A stretch of DNA of 64,000 nt from positions 1 to 64,000 of the forward strand of contig JAOAFZ010000005.1 of NCBI GenBank assembly GCA_026415975.1, in the 5' to 3' direction. The stretch comes from Patescibacteria group bacterium. GTDB taxonomy: Bacteria; Patescibacteriota; Microgenomatia; UBA1406; GWC2-37-13. Made by a program: the position numbers and the translations under genes. The notes under the pieces are model-generated. The model worked only from the letters and a program-made list of their open reading frames with translations. It made no database searches and had not been told where the DNA came from. Shown in pieces: positions 9,424-19,035 of the stretch. The stretch's first letter is position 1, and the number at the start of each line of letters is the position of its first letter.

Positions 9424-11761
9424 TCAGCTTTGCAGGTTCAGTGTGCCGCTCCTTCTTGTGCCACTTCTTTTCGCAGTCGGCGCAGTAAGGCCGGTCTCGG
9501 CGTATGCTCCAAACGTAGGAGGTCGTGTTTTTACCGAGTCTGGTGCTCCGGTACCCGGGGTATGGGTTCAGTGGGAATCAAACGAAGAGGGCAATGATAA
9601 CAACGAAGTCAACAAAGGTACTCATTACCGTTATTCCGGCACAACAGAGGCGGGGAGGTTCTTTTTTAAAGGGTGGGATCTCGACGGAACCAGGAGGGAG
9701 AACGGGCAGGTTTACTCGATATACGGGCAGTCCGAGTTTGACGAACGGATTGATCTGAATTACGATCCCGCTGACGGAAAAGAGGCCCGGCGGGCCTCCA
9801 GCAATCAGTACAATATCTTCAACTGCAATAATGAGGTTAATAATTTCAGCCTTAAACTTCCGCCCTCTCTCCAGAACGCGCGAGTAGACGCGCGCTGGCG
9901 CCGGGATAATAGTGCCGGGTGGTCTTCGTGGACGCCGAATCGTGTCAGTATGCCCAAGGATATATTCAACAACAGCCATGATTACGAGGTAGAGTTTCGT
10001 ATCAGGCTACCGAAACAGTCTTCTATCCGAGATATGGAACGCGACATTGAAAAAAATACTATTTCGGATGTGAATACGCTTCAGCCGGCATGTCTCAAGG
10101 CTGATCTTTGCACTGCCGAGGGAAAGAACTGTTCGAGTGGCTATACTCCAACTGCAGGCAAGCACAGGGTAATTCTCTCACAAATCGGCGGCTCCGGTAT
10201 TGGAGAGGCACAGCGCAAGCTCACTGTCGGGGATCAAACACGCCCGATCTGGCTTACAGAATGCATTCAGACAGGGACAGCTACTGCTCCGTCTTACACC
10301 TGCACAACCGGCAATTCACAGCTTGACCTGAAAATCTTTAAAAAGGACAATGCATCTCTTTTGTACACAAGATACGGTTACTCTGCTCGGATTTTCTTCT
10401 CTGATGGTGTGACGCAGACAACACCGGAGATTACCCAGGCAAACCGGCGGGATTCCTACGAATGGGAGACAACAATCGACCCTGATAAAGTACAGCCGGC
10501 GCAGCTTACCAGCGTATTTATCGCTATGTGGGATCCAGGCCAGTCAAGCCCACCAAGTTCTGGAGATAGACCAACACAACTGCAGGCTACTCTATCGAAT
10601 GCGGAACGCTGTAAGCTGATAATCGATCCATACGGTCGTGTTTTCGATACTCTTACGCTTGAACCTCTCGCCGGTGCAACCGTAGTCTTAACCAGACAGC
10701 GACCGGGGGGTGCATTTACTCCGGTTGTGCAGAGTGACGTCGTGGGTACGATTCAGAATCCACAAACAACTTCCCGTGATGGATCGTTCTCTTTCCTTGT
10801 GCCTCCTGGAACATACCGACTCAGCGCCAGCCGCCAAGGCTATATTTATCCGGCAACTAACATAAGTCCGCTGGCACGACAGATGTACTCAAACCTCTAT
10901 ACCGGACAGGATCTTAGGGTAGTGGACACTATGATCCAGACGGATATCCCGCTGGAGCCGCTGAATCCCGGAGAAGCAATTGCTTACGCGCAGAACAACC
11001 CGATCCGGATTCAGTCATATTTTCAGATTGTTGATCCTGCGGCTGGTACCTATCGTATCGAAGGGTCGGTGACCCATCCCCTTGCAACCGTTAATCTCTA
11101 CACCGGTGTGGAAAACCGGAAGCTTCTGCATACAGCAACAGCAGATTCATTCGGATACTTTAAAATAACACTCCGCCTTGATGCAATGGATAAAAATATA
11201 CGGATTACAGAACTTGAGGCAAGGAAAAAGGACGTCCCCGCATTCAAGTACACTGGCGATGAGTACATAGTTCAGCTTGCTCCGGTCTTGGGAGATCTGG
11301 AAGGTTTTGCGGTTGGCTCTGGTGGCACTCTTCTGGGGAATGCAGAGGTTGGTATCTATATGGGCAGTAGCAATGTTCCCGTTTTCCGAACTCGTGCCGA
11401 TGCTGACGGGCGGTTTACAGTTCCACAGGCTGCACTCCCTGTGCTTCCGTATCAGATCGGATTCACCCCGTCAGGAGGACGAACTGAACAGGTATCGACT
11501 GGTGAGTTCCTGGCACGTAACGCGATGCTGAGTCACCCGAAGAATGTGTATATCGCCCGTGGATCAGATTCGACCACTGTGTTGGGAGAATATTCCCAAT
11601 CGAGACCAGGGATCAATGACGCGCTCGGTGCAGAACTAAACAGGCGAACACCGTTCTCGATTCTCGGAGCTATTATGGCTGTCGCAGTGGTGGTAATTGC
11701 GACAGGTCTTATTGTTGTATATTTCCGTTCCGGCAATCCACCGGTACGGCGCCGCCGTTAA
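9404..11761 (+). CDS. Family B1: large surface protein with carboxypeptidase-regulatory-like domains
   Basis: Begins with a signal peptide (MRLPAINQLCRFSVPLLLVP...VSA) and ends with a membrane segment followed by basic residues (PPVRRRR), so the bulk is outside and the C-terminus is anchored. It contains at least three beta-sandwich domains of the carboxypeptidase-regulatory (CarboxypepD_reg) kind: 'VGGRVFTESGAPVPGVWV' near residue 35, 'DPYGRVFDTLTLEPLAGATV' near ~410 with 'DGSFSFLVPPGTYRL', and 'LEGFAVGSGGTLLGNAEV' near ~650. Cys pairs occur in the middle section. Paralog of the 12749 gene over its whole length. Adhesion or structural role is probable. It overlaps A1 by 20 nt and A2 starts 2 nt after it. 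Confidence 0.75.
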   Translation: MRLPAINQLCRFSVPLLLVPLLFAVGAVRPVSAYAPNVGGRVFTESGAPVPGVWVQWESNEEGNDNNEVNKGTHYRYSGTTEAGRFFFKGWDLDGTRRENGQVYSIYGQSEFDERIDLNYDPADGKEARRASSNQYNIFNCNNEVNNFSLKLPPSLQNARVDARWRRDNSAGWSSWTPNRVSMPKDIFNNSHDYEVEFRIRLPKQSSIRDMERDIEKNTISDVNTLQPACLKADLCTAEGKNCSSGYTPTAGKHRVILSQIGGSGIGEAQRKLTVGDQTRPIWLTECIQTGTATAPSYTCTTGNSQLDLKIFKKDNASLLYTRYGYSARIFFSDGVTQTTPEITQANRRDSYEWETTIDPDKVQPAQLTSVFIAMWDPGQSSPPSSGDRPTQLQATLSNAERCKLIIDPYGRVFDTLTLEPLAGATVVLTRQRPGGAFTPVVQSDVVGTIQNPQTTSRDGSFSFLVPPGTYRLSASRQGYIYPATNISPLARQMYSNLYTGQDLRVVDTMIQTDIPLEPLNPGEAIAYAQNNPIRIQSYFQIVDPAAGTYRIEGSVTHPLATVNLYTGVENRKLLHTATADSFGYFKITLRLDAMDKNIRITELEARKKDVPAFKYTGDEYIVQLAPVLGDLEGFAVGSGGTLLGNAEVGIYMGSSNVPVFRTRADADGRFTVPQAALPVLPYQIGFTPSGGRTEQVSTGEFLARNAMLSHPKNVYIARGSDSTTVLGEYSQSRPGINDALGAELNRRTPFSILGAIMAVAVVVIATGLIVVYFRSGNPPVRRRR

Positions 11762-11763
11762 AG

Positions 11764-12777
11764 ATGTTCTCCGGGGAGGGAACCCCTGATAATAAGAAAC
11801 TACTGCTGGTTGCAGGAGGTATTCTTGGATTACTTCTTATTATTATTGCAGTCCTCACACTCGTCCGGAACTCATCACCTGCCGGACAACATGCAGCAAA
11901 TCAGCGTCAAGGAATAATAACTCAAGCCCCGCTGGAAATCTTTGACTCAAGTTATACCAGCCCTCAGCAGGGTAGTTATTTGGACGGCGGCGGAGACAGC
12001 GGCCCGACTTCGACACCTCTTCCGACCAGACCGGCTGCGCCGCGAGCAGGTGTGATTGCACGCGTCGGTGAAGAGCTGATTTATAATGTTGATCTAAATG
12101 AGGAAGTCGCCTCGTTTCCCCCGAGTGATGATCCTGAGGTTCGTGAAAAGTTGTTTCAAAAAATGGTAGATGATTCCATTATCCTCCAGGGAGCATCCCG
12201 GGAAGGGCTTATACGGATGAATGCAACGGTATATAACTCCGCTGAAAAAAATTACGCAAAGCGGATTGCTCTGGTACAGGATGCGAAAGAAAAATTAATA
12301 GCTGCCGGAGACAGTTATAGTGGTACTGTTGTCGCACTTTGGTTTTTTAATCAACGTCCTGGTCGCGTAGGGTATGACCAGGGAAAAAAGATTGCACGAC
12401 AGAGAATAACGGACTTGCACAGCAGGGTGAAATCAGGTGCAATTACCATGGAGCAGGCCGGCGAAGAGCTTCGCAGGGATAGTTCTCTTTACCAGGTAGA
12501 CGAGGCATTCCGTATAAATGCTATTTATACCTTTACCTCCAACGTAAAAGCTCAATTTAACTACGATCCTGGGTTTGAGAAAGTCATGCGTGGTCTTAAA
12601 GTTGGGGAAATTAGTGACGTTTATCTTGGAAAAGGTACCGGTGGTGACGGGACTACCCGGGATGCAGTGTATAAGTTCGGAAGAGTTGATAAGATAATTA
12701 CTAATAGAGGCTATTCGACAATAGAAGAATGGCTTGAAATAAACCGGAATGAATATCCCGTCACTCGCTATCAGTAA
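11764..12777 (+). CDS. Family A2: membrane-anchored SurA/PpiC-N-like protein
   Basis: 337 residues, same plan as A1: N-terminal anchor (~residues 12-33), Pro/Ser/Gly-rich linker, then 'VIARVGEELIYNVDLNEEV', 'KMVDDSIILQGAS' and 'VYNSAEKNYAKRIALVQDA'. The two A proteins align across their soluble parts, including 'ALWFFNQRPGRVGYDQGKK' versus 'AIWFHNMQPGPAGYEAGKK'. It lies 2 nt after B1 and overlaps B2 by 29 nt, so it should be in the same transcript. There is no Shine-Dalgarno motif, so translation probably depends on coupling. Function as an extracytoplasmic chaperone for B2 is inferred from the pairing. Confidence 0.7.
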   Translation: MFSGEGTPDNKKLLLVAGGILGLLLIIIAVLTLVRNSSPAGQHAANQRQGIITQAPLEIFDSSYTSPQQGSYLDGGGDSGPTSTPLPTRPAAPRAGVIARVGEELIYNVDLNEEVASFPPSDDPEVREKLFQKMVDDSIILQGASREGLIRMNATVYNSAEKNYAKRIALVQDAKEKLIAAGDSYSGTVVALWFFNQRPGRVGYDQGKKIARQRITDLHSRVKSGAITMEQAGEELRRDSSLYQVDEAFRINAIYTFTSNVKAQFNYDPGFEKVMRGLKVGEISDVYLGKGTGGDGTTRDAVYKFGRVDKIITNRGYSTIEEWLEINRNEYPVTRYQ

Positions 12778-15154
12778 TATTTTCAGAGGCACGCTACCGG
12801 TTGTTGTGACATTCTTCTTTTTATATGCCGTAACTCCTGTCTTAGCGGGAAATGTCCCGAATAAACGGGTATGTTTGGTAAATGATAAAGGCGTTCCCAT
12901 TAACTATAACGGCCAAGGTTTGTGGGTAACCCACAACAATGCAACTGGATCAAAATGGACTGGACAGACAGATGCGGCTACAGGATGTGTAGATTTTCAG
13001 GCTGACGAGAGCACAATGGATGCCCGGTTTCCCCCGGGCGTGCAGGCAGACACCGACTTTGACGGTCGCCCGGATACACCCAGAAGAACCGATGCTGGCG
13101 GCGGGAATGGAGATCTAGGCTGTGCATCTGGTCCGTTTGGTTTTAAGGTACACCTCCCGAAAGATTGGGAAAACACTTGGGAGTGCCAGAGTGTTGGGAC
13201 TCCGAACGGGCCTTTTCCCTGTTGCCGAAGCCAGGAAGAAAGGGATAATCCCGATTTGAGGCCTGCAGGTGGCTGCAATGATTGCAAGGCGCATGCTTCG
13301 GGATACGAAGGAGAGTATACTGAGAAGCTCTGTTACTGCGACCGGAGCACGCACAACAACCTTCCGGACTCTGAATGTCCAATATGTTTCCATAACGATG
13401 GAGTTCAAGTGAATGTTCGGCTGGAATGCCGGTCAAAAAAGCAGACATCATCCCGAAACCTTGATAAGCCACAGATTCAGCAGTTTAATCCCCGCGAGGG
13501 CATCAACCTGGCTTGCCTTCCCGCCGATGTATGCAAAGCGGAAGGGGCCGCAGCTGACAGTGGTGGAGCGGAATGTAGCAAAAAGACACCTGCGAACAGT
13601 CTCACGCGCCGGGTAAAGCTCTACCGGGTTAAAAACCTGAAACAGCAGCTCTCTATGCTGGATGCCTCAAAACCGGTGTTTCTGGTGGAGTGTGTAATGG
13701 AAGGAACCGACGAAACGAATGCCAGTTATCGCTGTACTACAGGTGATTCTGCTCTCGACTTACAAAATGGCCTCACCACAGACGGTAAACCAAATTTTCA
13801 ACATCTAAAGGATTTGTACGGGTACACTGCAACGCTTTATACGGCGGAGGGTACTCGACGTGTAGGATCAATTGATCTGGTGCAGCCGCTTCTTGACGAT
13901 TCGGTAGTGCTTGATGAGTATGAATGGGAAACTACCACAACAAAGCCAACAAGCAGTGTCTTCATGCTTATGTACGATGAGCAGAACGCCAATGCTGCTT
14001 TATCGGGGGACAAAACTTCCCAGAAGCAGTCAAAGCTATCTTTTGTAGAAAACTGTACACTAATCATAGATCCATACGGGCGTGTCTTCGATCGTGTTAC
14101 TCTTGAACCGCTCTCCGATGCTGATCTGGTAGTCCTGACCAAAGAGGCATCTCCCGACTCTCGTCCGATTGCACGGCAGACAACAAGGGAGGATGGTGTT
14201 TTTTCCTTCCTCTTACAGCCCGGTACGTACAGAATGACAGTAGCCCGTCCGGGATACACCTTCCCTGCGTTTCTGGAACCCAGGGAAGGATATAAACCGG
14301 CGTATGAGAATCTACATCGCGGGGAGCCGTTTACGGTGCAGGATCGTTTACTTCTTTTTGATGTTCCCATGGAGCCGGCAAATTCTGGCGTATCAATTAA
14401 ATACGCCCGTGCCAACAAGCCAAAACTCATGGAGCATTTCCAGTCTATTGGGAAAGCCGGGGAGACCTACAGGGTTCAGGGGAGAGTGTCACACTCCCGT
14501 TCTCTCGTGGCTGTCTATGCAGGTATTTTCCGAAACGGCGAGATTGTTCGTGGCAGGCGGATTTCCTATACACAGGCCGACGGGTATGGACGGTTTACCC
14601 TGGAGTTTCCGCTTTCGGTGTTAAATCGTAACGAAACCATTTACGGTATAAAAATTACCAAAAACTCTAAAATATTTCGCATTCAGGGGGCCGAAGAGAG
14701 CTTTACCCGGATTGATCCGGTTCTCCATGAAATAGTCGGAACAGCCTTTGATAGTTCCGGCAACAGGCTTCCCGGTGCCACGGTAAAAATACGTATTCCC
14801 CATGCGGAGACCCCTTACCGAACTGTCATTGCGGACCGGGAAGGACGGTTCCGGATAGCTGCGGAGGACCTTCCACCAGTAGGTTATTCTCTGGAGTACG
14901 AAACTCTGTCAGGAGTGCGTAAATCAATTGATACCGGACAGTTTCTTGCACAAAATGTTGCTGCAGGAATACAGCCGGGCCGGTATTTTGCAGCAGTGCC
15001 TCCTGAAGATACTGTGGTTGCCGGAGTATCTGATGATTACCAGAGTTCCCGGCAGTTCCGGCCAGATGTCTGGCATCTGTTTGCAGTGTTTGTCCCATTT
15101 TCCTCTGCACTGCTATATCATGTTTATTTGAGAAAACGGAAACGGAAAAGATAG
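12749..15154 (+). CDS. Family B2: large surface protein with carboxypeptidase-regulatory-like domains
   Basis: 801 residues: signal peptide (ending TPVLA), a Cys-rich segment at ~110-250 with many paired cysteines not present in B1, then the conserved block 'LIIDPYGRVFDRVTLEPLSDADL' and 'DGVFSFLLQPGTYRMTVARPGY', a further domain 'IVGTAFDSSGNRLPGATV', and a C-terminal membrane segment ending in KRKRKR. It is the paralog of B1 with strong similarity in the C-terminal two-thirds and divergence in the N-terminal third, as expected for a surface protein whose exposed part varies. Overlaps A2 by 29 nt and is followed 4 nt later by the shortened fusion gene. Confidence 0.75.
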   Translation: MNIPSLAISNIFRGTLPVVVTFFFLYAVTPVLAGNVPNKRVCLVNDKGVPINYNGQGLWVTHNNATGSKWTGQTDAATGCVDFQADESTMDARFPPGVQADTDFDGRPDTPRRTDAGGGNGDLGCASGPFGFKVHLPKDWENTWECQSVGTPNGPFPCCRSQEERDNPDLRPAGGCNDCKAHASGYEGEYTEKLCYCDRSTHNNLPDSECPICFHNDGVQVNVRLECRSKKQTSSRNLDKPQIQQFNPREGINLACLPADVCKAEGAAADSGGAECSKKTPANSLTRRVKLYRVKNLKQQLSMLDASKPVFLVECVMEGTDETNASYRCTTGDSALDLQNGLTTDGKPNFQHLKDLYGYTATLYTAEGTRRVGSIDLVQPLLDDSVVLDEYEWETTTTKPTSSVFMLMYDEQNANAALSGDKTSQKQSKLSFVENCTLIIDPYGRVFDRVTLEPLSDADLVVLTKEASPDSRPIARQTTREDGVFSFLLQPGTYRMTVARPGYTFPAFLEPREGYKPAYENLHRGEPFTVQDRLLLFDVPMEPANSGVSIKYARANKPKLMEHFQSIGKAGETYRVQGRVSHSRSLVAVYAGIFRNGEIVRGRRISYTQADGYGRFTLEFPLSVLNRNETIYGIKITKNSKIFRIQGAEESFTRIDPVLHEIVGTAFDSSGNRLPGATVKIRIPHAETPYRTVIADREGRFRIAAEDLPPVGYSLEYETLSGVRKSIDTGQFLAQNVAAGIQPGRYFAAVPPEDTVVAGVSDDYQSSRQFRPDVWHLFAVFVPFSSALLYHVYLRKRKRKR

Positions 15155-15158
15155 TTAT

Positions 15159-16325
15159 ATGGATTTTCCCAAGAAACCTTCATATCGGAATTTGCTCTTT
15201 ATAGCTAAAGGATCTTTCTTTTTGCTAGCACTGGTTCTGGTTTCTGTACTTGGCTTTATTGCTACCGTTGGTCGGGAGAAAATTTATCGGGCGGATATCG
15301 ACTATCTAAGATCTTTATACGATGGACCTGCCGCAGAGATATCCCAGAAAGAGTTTCTAGACCGGATTGCCGGTGATTCCGCAATATTCCAGAGCGGAGC
15401 CGCAGCCGGATATATTTCACTGACAAACGATTTTTTTGACGCTCTGAATAAAAATTATTTGCTCCGTCAACAAAAAATACAGGAAGATGATCAGAGTGCT
15501 ATGGATGCATTGCATATGTCCGAGCAGGCTACCCTCTCGAATACCGCCGGATGTCAGCTGGTACAGGCCCCTTTTGGGCGGGTCTTTGACGAGTGTACGC
15601 TTGAATCTATGAGTGGAACTTCGGTGACGCTCCTTTCACGGAGTTCCACCGGATCGTTTACCAGATTCTCAGATCGTGTAACCAATCCACAGGTCACCGA
15701 GGCAGACGGGGCGTTCACATTCTATGCCCCCGATGGGATTTATCGCCTGGAGGCAGTGCGGCGCTACGCTTCCGAAAACCCCGTCACCTTTATTAGTCAG
15801 TTCCAGGAGACTGACCGTTCCGGAAACCCGTGTCGCATTGATGCCAAAGTTTCCCACCCGAGGGCAACGGTTCTCCTTATCGGAAAAACCTCCGGTGGTC
15901 TGGAAGCAATAAAGTATCCGGTTACACTTGCAGGCGATGCGTTCTCAAAACTTCTCTGGGGCTCACTCGATTTGCTTGGGTCATTGATTGTCGTACAGGC
16001 CGCGACAGATCCGTCGCGTGCGGTAATTGGTCTTGATCCTGTTCTGGCATCTGTAGCGGGGGTAGTAGTCAATGTTCCTTCTCAGGTGAAGTCCGTGATG
16101 AGTACCTCCCGCTTTCTGGTCATAAACCCGGAAAACTCCAGCCGAATGATCGCAGGCAAAACTGCCGCTGTAATACCGCAGAACGTTCTGGGAACAACCA
16201 TCATCCTTGAAGGCAGACTCCCTGAATGGGTGGCATATGTGATCTCTGCCGGTCTCATTCTGCTAGTGATGGTTGCAGCCACTGTAGTCATCTCATACAA
16301 TAAAGTCAGGAAGATAAAGCGTTAA
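15159..16325 (+). CDS. Shortened A-B fusion protein (third unit of the array)
   Basis: 388 residues. The N-terminal part is an A-type segment: membrane anchor, 'REKIYRADIDYL', 'EFLDRIAGDSAIFQSGAA', 'DFFDALNKNYLLRQQKI', matching 'DSIILQGAA ... DKDYAKR' of A1. At about residue 125 it switches to a B-type segment: 'CQLVQAPFGRVFDECTLESMSGTSV' and 'ADGAFTFYAPDGIYRLEA', matching the central CarboxypepD_reg-like domain of B1/B2. The C-terminus has a membrane segment and KVRKIKR, as in B proteins. The natural fusion supports a physical A-B partnership. It could be a regulatory or decayed third copy; the frame is fully open, so it is probably expressed. Confidence 0.7.
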   Translation: MDFPKKPSYRNLLFIAKGSFFLLALVLVSVLGFIATVGREKIYRADIDYLRSLYDGPAAEISQKEFLDRIAGDSAIFQSGAAAGYISLTNDFFDALNKNYLLRQQKIQEDDQSAMDALHMSEQATLSNTAGCQLVQAPFGRVFDECTLESMSGTSVTLLSRSSTGSFTRFSDRVTNPQVTEADGAFTFYAPDGIYRLEAVRRYASENPVTFISQFQETDRSGNPCRIDAKVSHPRATVLLIGKTSGGLEAIKYPVTLAGDAFSKLLWGSLDLLGSLIVVQAATDPSRAVIGLDPVLASVAGVVVNVPSQVKSVMSTSRFLVINPENSSRMIAGKTAAVIPQNVLGTTIILEGRLPEWVAYVISAGLILLVMVAATVVISYNKVRKIKR

Positions 16326-16406
16326 TACGATCTTTCATCACCCGTTCATTCTTTTATCCGGGTAGATAATCATTTTATATACAAATGTACATGATATACT
16401 TCATTC

Positions 16407-17927
16407 ATGTATTCACGATTACTATCAGGAACAATTCAAGGTGTTACCGGTGTACCAGTAGAAGTAGAAACTGATGTTGCGAGAAAAGGATTTCCGTCGG
16501 TATCAATTGTAGGTCTGCCAGGTAAGGCAGTAGAGGAGGCAAAGGAACGCATTCGGAGCGCACTTGCAAATTCAGGATTCCGTATGCCGGATTGTCGGGT
16601 TACTATCAATCTTGCACCGGGGGATATTCCAAAAACAGGTACCGGCTTCGATTTACCGATGGCGGTATCGCTGCTTGCAGCGGATGGGATTCTTGATCCT
16701 GAACGCATTAAACGCTGGTTCTTCCTTGGTGAGCTGGCACTTGATGGTGCAATCCGGCCGGTACCCGGTGTCCTTCCTCTTTTACGGGCGCTTTCTAAAT
16801 CGCAGACAGAAACTGCCGTCGTGCCGGAGGAATCCTATCCGGAGGCGGCTCTCGTGCCTTCGGTACAAGTTATACCGGTAGCTACGCTTACGGAGCTGGT
16901 TGCGATATTGCAGGGTCAAAAGCAGCCTGCTTTGCCGCAGACGGTGCTACCGCAACCAGAAGCACGGGATCCTGCGCCCCTTGATGCTATTCGCGGTCAG
17001 GAGGGTGCGAAACGGGTTCTTGAGATAGCAGCGGCGGGGTTTCATAACGTGTTGATGCATGGACCACCGGGAAGCGGAAAAACAGCACTGGCACAGGCTT
17101 TTCATTCCTTATTGCCGCCGCTTACCGGTGAAGAACTCCTGGACGTCCGCTGTATATACTCGGCAGCAGGGAGAATGTATGAAATAGATCCGTCCAGGCG
17201 TCCCTTTCGATCGCCGCATCACACTGTTTCGCGTCAAGGTCTGATTGGCGGAGGGGTACCTCCTCAACCCGGAGAGATTACACTTGCACACAGGGGCGTT
17301 TTATTTCTGGACGAACTCCCGGAGTTTTCACGGAGTACACTCGAGGCACTCCGACAGCCGGTGGAAGATGGTATCGTAAGAATATCACGGGTTCGCACCT
17401 CTGTAGAGATGCCGTGCCGGTTTCAGCTGATTGCTACTGCAAATCCGTGTCCGTGCGGCTACTTAGGTCATGCAACGCGCATGTGCACCTGTACACCCGG
17501 AGTTATCGCAGCTTACCGGAAAAGGCTTTCCGGTCCGCTCCTGGATCGTATTGATCTGCACACACTCGTAAATCCGGTATCCGAATCCGAACTCTTTAAC
17601 GCGGCATTAACAGAGAATCAAACTGAGCGGGAGCCCTGCCGCTTTGCTCGGATTGAAGAAGCAGTTGCCAGGCAGGAAAAACGTTTTAACGGACTTCCTA
17701 TCTGTCGTAATTCCGAGCTTGATTCTACTACTACCCGAAAGTTTATACAGCTTACGACGGATGCCGAGTTACTACTCAAAAAAGCAATACGGCGGTATGA
17801 TCTATCAACACGTGCTTTTTTTCGTGTTCTAAAAGTCTCCAGAACCATTGCCGATCTGGATTGTTCTGACAACATTACCGTTCAACATATTGCTGAGTCG
17901 GTACAGTATCGCGCGACATCCTATTGA
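16407..17927 (+). CDS. comM: YifB/ComM family Mg-chelatase-like AAA+ ATPase
   Basis: 506 residues, normal for ComM/YifB. N-terminal domain of the Lon-protease-like fold ('GLPGKAVEEAKERIRSALANSG', 'NLAPGDIPKTGTGFDLPMAV'), then an AAA+ core with Walker A 'GPPGSGKTALA' near residue 217, Walker B 'GVLFLDELPEF', and a Cys-containing insertion 'ATANPCPCGYLG' typical of the Mg-chelatase_C-containing subgroup. The C-terminal helical domain includes 'LSTRAFFRVLKVSRTIADL'. In transformable bacteria ComM is a hexameric helicase that extends branch migration of incoming DNA; whether that role applies here is inferred. A TATACT box at 16395-16400 ends 6 nt before the ATG. Confidence 0.93.
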   Translation: MYSRLLSGTIQGVTGVPVEVETDVARKGFPSVSIVGLPGKAVEEAKERIRSALANSGFRMPDCRVTINLAPGDIPKTGTGFDLPMAVSLLAADGILDPERIKRWFFLGELALDGAIRPVPGVLPLLRALSKSQTETAVVPEESYPEAALVPSVQVIPVATLTELVAILQGQKQPALPQTVLPQPEARDPAPLDAIRGQEGAKRVLEIAAAGFHNVLMHGPPGSGKTALAQAFHSLLPPLTGEELLDVRCIYSAAGRMYEIDPSRRPFRSPHHTVSRQGLIGGGVPPQPGEITLAHRGVLFLDELPEFSRSTLEALRQPVEDGIVRISRVRTSVEMPCRFQLIATANPCPCGYLGHATRMCTCTPGVIAAYRKRLSGPLLDRIDLHTLVNPVSESELFNAALTENQTEREPCRFARIEEAVARQEKRFNGLPICRNSELDSTTTRKFIQLTTDAELLLKKAIRRYDLSTRAFFRVLKVSRTIADLDCSDNITVQHIAESVQYRATSY

Positions 17928-17952
17928 CAATATAACCATGCATTCTTATCAT
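17924..17952 (+). promoter_or_regulatory. Strong promoter for the VirB2-like gene, leaderless configuration
   Basis: TTGACA at 17924-17929, 17-nt spacer, TATCAT at 17947-17952, then 6 nt and the ATG at 17959. Identical boxes and spacing to the A1 promoter at 8389, suggesting co-regulation of the envelope genes or simply a consensus housekeeping promoter. Confidence 0.75.
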
Positions 17953-17958
17953 TAAGCT

Positions 17959-18492
17959 ATGACTAGAAAATCCCTGCTTTTTAACCTTTTGGCATTCTCG
18001 TTGTTTGCCATTCCCTTTGTATTTACAGGGAGCGCGATGGCACAGGCTGGAAGTAATCAACAGGGACTGACTGCTACCGTAGTAATTGACCAGACTGCGG
18101 TAGGCTTTCGCATACCGAACCTCGCTGATATCCTTACTTTTGTGATTCGTGTTTTTTTCGTAATTGCCGGTCTTGTTGCGCTGGTATATCTTCTCCTGGG
18201 TGCTTTTGAATGGATCACATCAGGAGGTGATGAAGAAGCGGTTGGTAGCGCACGCAAAAAGATTACTGCAGCAATTGTGGGTGTGATTCTTGTTGTAGCG
18301 GTGCTTGCTGTTATTGTCACCCTGGAGCAGGTAGTCTTCCGCCGGTCGATCTGCTTTGGAATCTCGTGCCCTGCCACCATACCGAACCTCGTGCAGGCAT
18401 GCCGAGAAAGTCTTCCTCCTGAACTTCGTGGTTCTGCTGAGTGTTCTGCGGCCGCTGATTGCGATCCAGGCAGGACAGGTGGGTGCGAATAG
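17959..18492 (+). CDS. VirB2/TrbC-like small membrane protein (pilin-like) with Cys-rich tail
   Basis: 177 residues with a signal peptide (cleavage probably after SAMA), two membrane segments (~60-84 and ~104-124) separated by a short polar loop 'WITSGGDEEAVGSARKKI', and a Cys-rich C-terminal tail. Two hydrophobic helices with a short charged loop is the VirB2/TrbC pilin plan. The segment 'GFRIPNLADILTF' just before TM1 recurs almost unchanged in the propeller fusion protein at the right end of this window. It pairs with the VirB6/TrbL-like protein (4720-8316) as a second type IV secretion-like component. The ATPases of such a system are not in this window. Confidence 0.7.
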   Translation: MTRKSLLFNLLAFSLFAIPFVFTGSAMAQAGSNQQGLTATVVIDQTAVGFRIPNLADILTFVIRVFFVIAGLVALVYLLLGAFEWITSGGDEEAVGSARKKITAAIVGVILVVAVLAVIVTLEQVVFRRSICFGISCPATIPNLVQACRESLPPELRGSAECSAAADCDPGRTGGCE

Positions 18493-18553
18493 GGGCATAA
18501 GCGTTACCCAGGTGAAAGGGATACCTCAATGGTTTGGGAGTTAAGTTTAGAAT

Positions 18554-18931
18554 ATGCTACCCTTTTTTACCACTCTGCTCGCCCAGGGACCAATCCGGGA
18601 ATGGTACGACGACCCCAGTAATCCCGGTAACAGCGGCTGCATGGTGGATGGCGTTCCCACGTTAAAGTGCGCGGAGATCGTCTTTACGAATCTTCTGGTA
18701 ATGGCAAGCGGACTGGTAATCCTTATTCTCTTTATTATGTTTGTAATCGGGGCCTTCAACTACCTTACCTCCTTGGGAGATGAAGAAAAGATGACCAATG
18801 CCCGGAATACGTTTACCTATGCCATTATCGGATTGGTCGTATTTGTAAGCGCAGGGCTTATTCTGTGGATTATTGATATCCTCTTCCTGGGAGGTCAGGG
18901 GCGCATCTTCGAGTTCCGGATCGGTGTGTAA
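18554..18931 (+). CDS. Second VirB2/TrbC-like small membrane protein
   Basis: 125 residues: short N-terminal hydrophobic start, a small extracytoplasmic segment with one Cys pair (GCMV...LKCAE), then two membrane segments (~43-70 and ~86-112) joined by 'YLTSLGDEEKMTNARNTF'. The loop is the same kind as 'WITSGGDEEAVGSARKKI' in the preceding gene, so the two are paralogs with the VirB2/TrbC plan. It follows the first copy by 61 nt. Both could be alternative subunits of a surface filament or pore. There is no recognisable Shine-Dalgarno sequence at its start. Confidence 0.65.
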   Translation: MLPFFTTLLAQGPIREWYDDPSNPGNSGCMVDGVPTLKCAEIVFTNLLVMASGLVILILFIMFVIGAFNYLTSLGDEEKMTNARNTFTYAIIGLVVFVSAGLILWIIDILFLGGQGRIFEFRIGV

Positions 18932-19035
18932 TCCTGGGGGGTCAATACACTATCGGATTCCTGTCCTGGACTTTTCATCGAGCTACGGGTAGGTGTTGTG
19001 CCCTTTATACGTTATAACTAGTTAGAAACCGGCAA

